This document shows, piece by piece, positions 61,964 to 64,000 of a stretch of DNA of 64,000 nt. Under the pieces are notes generated by a model, which was given only the letters and a program-made list of their open reading frames with translations, was not told the DNA's origin and searched no databases. Origin of the DNA: Rhodoblastus sp963727035 (GTDB taxonomy: Bacteria > Pseudomonadota > Alphaproteobacteria > Rhizobiales > Beijerinckiaceae). The stretch is from the NCBI GenBank assembly GCA_963727035.1, contig CAVSEY010000003.1:62001-126000 (forward strand). Direction: 5' to 3'. The position numbers were made by a program, and so were the translations under genes. Positions within the stretch are counted from its first letter, which is position 1, and each line of letters starts with the position of its first letter.

Positions 61964-62321
61964 TATCAGACAATTTCACCTCTCACGCTCGTCGTGAGCA
62001 TGCGGAGAGCGTGTGGGCCCGAATGACTGCGCTGGACGATTTGCGCTAAAAACGCGCTTTAGAGCTTGCAGCATTCAACCCCACTGATCGTACCGCCCAG
62101 AATGCGGCGCTCATCGCGGCGACCGCGAACAGAAGCGTGAAACCTGCAGACGACGAGAAATCTCAAGGAGAAGGCGTTGACCGATTACAGAAGGTGTCCA
62201 TTTTCTTTGGATAAGTCTGGGCAGTTCTTGCGCATTTGCGCCTGAAATGCGGTAGACTGTTTTTGCGGTACTCGAGCTCGAATTAACGCCGCAGGATCGT
62301 TCACTCGAAGACGTAGACGAC
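61964..62321. other. Non-coding stretch between IS110 and the right-hand glycosyltransferase
   Basis: 358 bases. It contains the right end of the IS110 element, then degenerate sequence with no long frame, and at 62183-62200 one copy of an 18-base inverted repeat. The glycosyltransferase start lacks a clear ribosome binding site, so its promoter may have been lost. Confidence 0.4.
62183..62200 (+). repeat. 18-bp inverted repeat, left copy
   Basis: GATTACAGAAGGTGTCCA; an exact reverse complement lies at 63374-63391. The pair brackets the glycosyltransferase gene. Confidence 0.85.
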
Positions 62322-63317
62322 ATGATGACGGAAGCTCCGGAGCATATCGACATTTCGGTCATCATTCCCTTCCTTGGCCGAGAACCCGACTTGGTGAAAT
62401 GCCTCGAAAGCCTGGCAAGGCAGGCAAAGCGTGAATTCGAAGTGATCGTGGTCGGTGACGGAGCATCAGTTGACCCGAGCGTACTGAGAGCCGTCGACGG
62501 AGTCCTGCCGCATGGCCTCAGGCTCGTTTCGACAGATCGGCATGTGGGAACGTTTCGCGCGCGCAAGTACGGAGCAGAACTGGCGTGCGGCCGATATATC
62601 CAGTTCGTCGACCATGACGACACGCTTGCGGCGGAGTATCTGTCTGTTCTTTACCAACTCGCGGTGCAGCACGGCGCGGACGTGGTCGAATGCCCTTTCC
62701 TTGTCCACAACGCAGACGGCAGCACGAGAATTGATAAGCGACCAGAAGCGGGCTTTGTCGCCCATGGCAAAGAGATTCTAAGCTACCTCTTTTCTGAACG
62801 ATCCTACAATAACATTGTTAACAAGCTCATCCGGCGAAGCACATGGAGTGCCGCTATGGATATAATTTCTGGCGCTCAATATGAAATGCTGACTTTTGCG
62901 GAAGACCTGCTTTGCTCGGCATTGTTGGCGTCGTGCTCAAAGACGCATGTATTTTCCGATTTGGTATATTATGATTATCTCTACAATGACCAGAGTACGA
63001 TGAATTCCAAGGACCTTACAAAGATCCGCCGGTCGCTCAGGAGCCTCGATACCGTCATGTCGAGCTTGGAGAGGCTTTTCGGTGACCGCATCGAAGAAGG
63101 GACAATGAGCAGCTTCCAGCGATACCAGGCGCGCTGGGCACTCAGTCATCTCAGAAAAAATGCGGGAGGTTCATTTCCCGATGACATCGCGGGCTATGCT
63201 GAAGTCTGCATGCGCGCTATGTGGCGGAAGGGACATGACCACAAGCGCGATAATGCTCGCCGGATGCACGGGTCGACCGCGAAGAACCATGAAGGCCGTG
63301 TGGGGCTTTCGCGCTGA
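62322..63317 (+). CDS. Family 2 glycosyltransferase
   Basis: 331 residues. GT-A fold: DISVIIPFLGREPDLVKCLESLARQ at the N-terminus, EVIVVGDGASVDPSVL and the metal motif QFVDHDDTL (about residues 95-103). The C-terminal 130 residues are helical and unassigned. Lower GC than core genes and rich in rare codons for this genome. Presumed to add sugar to a surface polysaccharide. It is alone between 18-bp inverted repeats. Similar in style to the GT at 57305, so both may stem from one dismantled locus. Confidence 0.85.
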   Translation: MMTEAPEHIDISVIIPFLGREPDLVKCLESLARQAKREFEVIVVGDGASVDPSVLRAVDGVLPHGLRLVSTDRHVGTFRARKYGAELACGRYIQFVDHDDTLAAEYLSVLYQLAVQHGADVVECPFLVHNADGSTRIDKRPEAGFVAHGKEILSYLFSERSYNNIVNKLIRRSTWSAAMDIISGAQYEMLTFAEDLLCSALLASCSKTHVFSDLVYYDYLYNDQSTMNSKDLTKIRRSLRSLDTVMSSLERLFGDRIEEGTMSSFQRYQARWALSHLRKNAGGSFPDDIAGYAEVCMRAMWRKGHDHKRDNARRMHGSTAKNHEGRVGLSR

Positions 63318-63373
63318 TTGCAAGTATTCGTTTTTGCCGAAATGGCCGTGTTGAAGGCCGGTTTTCTTGCAAT

Positions 63374-63391
63374 TGGACACCTTCTGTAATC
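63374..63391 (-). repeat. 18-bp inverted repeat, right copy
   Basis: Exact reverse complement of 62183-62200. It lies 20 bases beyond the stop of the ISAs1 transposase and so could be part of that element's terminal repeat. Confidence 0.85.
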
Positions 63392-63410
63392 CAGGGTTGT
63401 TTAGTTCTCT

Positions 63411-64000
63411 TTACAGCCCCGGCAATGCAAGGATGAGATCGAGGTCGAGGGCGGCGCGCCAGCGTGCGTTTTTGATGTTGTCGCAGCCTTGGGCCCTGAG
63501 CAGGTTGTAGGCGAAGGAACGCAGGCGGGCGGCGATGTCTGGGTTTTTGCGAATGCGTGAGGCGTCCTCGGCGAAAACGGTGTCGCGCACATAATGGCTG
63601 CCATTTTCGATACGCCAATGGCCGCGGATCCACTCGTTCCATTGTTCAGGCGTCGGGCCGGTGAGCGAGGACACCCAGAAGGCAACCTCGCACGTTTGCC
63701 GGCAAAGGCCGGTCTTGGGGTCGCGTTTGCAGACGGTGCGCTCCAACCTCAGGACGGTGTTGATCAGCTTCTCCCACGGCGTCCCACGGAACCACGCCTT
63801 GGCCGGAAACACCGTCAACTCGCGTGTCTCCCAGCGATTGCGGCCTGAGGATTTGGTTGTCGCGGCTCCGCTTGGCTTGCGCCCCATTGATCCAAGTTCC
63901 AGCCGGCGGCGCAGTTTCGGTTGGTTGTCCTTGACTTGCGTGAGCAGATGATTGCCCGAGGCGATCACGCGAGCGAAGGATTCCTAAGAAACGGCCGGTA
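63411..64000 (-). pseudogene. ISAs1-family transposase, C-terminal part
   Basis: 186 residues from 63968 (GTG) to 63411: SGNHLLTQVKDNQPKL, CEVAFWVSSLTGPTPEQW and RGHWRIENGSHYVRDTVFAEDASRIRKNP are ISAs1/H-repeat motifs, the last with the catalytic glutamate. Family members have about 370 residues. A TAG lies in frame at about 63984-63986, just before the preserved ESFARVIASG, so the gene is frameshifted or 5'-truncated; the rest lies outside the window. Confidence 0.85.

Overview
The window is high-GC DNA from an alphaproteobacterium, most likely of the Hyphomicrobiales (Rhizobiales). Support comes from the infA-maf-yacG order, the engB-argB-HAD phosphatase order, a HisN-type phosphatase, a RpoH-type small heat-shock gene and codon use. 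A Beijerinckiaceae/Rhodoblastus-like host is a guess that the sequence does not settle.

Bases 1-20,150 hold housekeeping and envelope genes: hisN-like phosphatase, a lysophospholipase gene broken by an amber codon, hsp20, glutamate synthase gltB-gltD, truncated hemoglobin, sufE, coniferyl-aldehyde dehydrogenase, an RND pump with its adaptor, and a DUF6502-DUF5666 pair facing a small membrane protein across two palindromic operators. Bases 20,207-25,000 hold a tightly overlapped minus-strand operon of two PLP enzymes around an ATP-grasp protein, with a thioredoxin-like gene upstream; this looks like an uncharacterised small-molecule pathway. katG, a periplasmic peroxiredoxin and a ferritin-like protein follow.

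Bases 29,458-43,352 are the metabolic centrepiece: sat, an ankyrin protein, aprB and aprA on the plus strand, and qmoA-qmoB-hdrC-hdrB on the minus strand. Together they encode sulfite/APS/sulfate conversion and its electron link to the membrane, in the hybrid form where HdrBC stands in for QmoC. Between them lie CBS, YkgJ, metallophosphoesterase and SlyD-methyltransferase fusion genes. No dsr, sox or aprM gene is present, so direction is inferred; sulfur oxidation is the likelier one in this lineage. A CLC transporter, a DUF202 protein and a SulP anion transporter follow and may handle anions for this module.

Bases 47,614-54,999 return to core genes (engB, argB, HAD phosphatase, ilvC, NRAMP-like, yacG, maf, infA, tRNA-Arg). 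From about 55,260 to the right edge is a scrambled mobile region: polA cut after 227 residues, two IS256 fragments, an IS5 element, a frameshifted IS110, a partial ISAs1, and between them a methyltransferase and two glycosyltransferases that look like remnants of a surface-polysaccharide locus.
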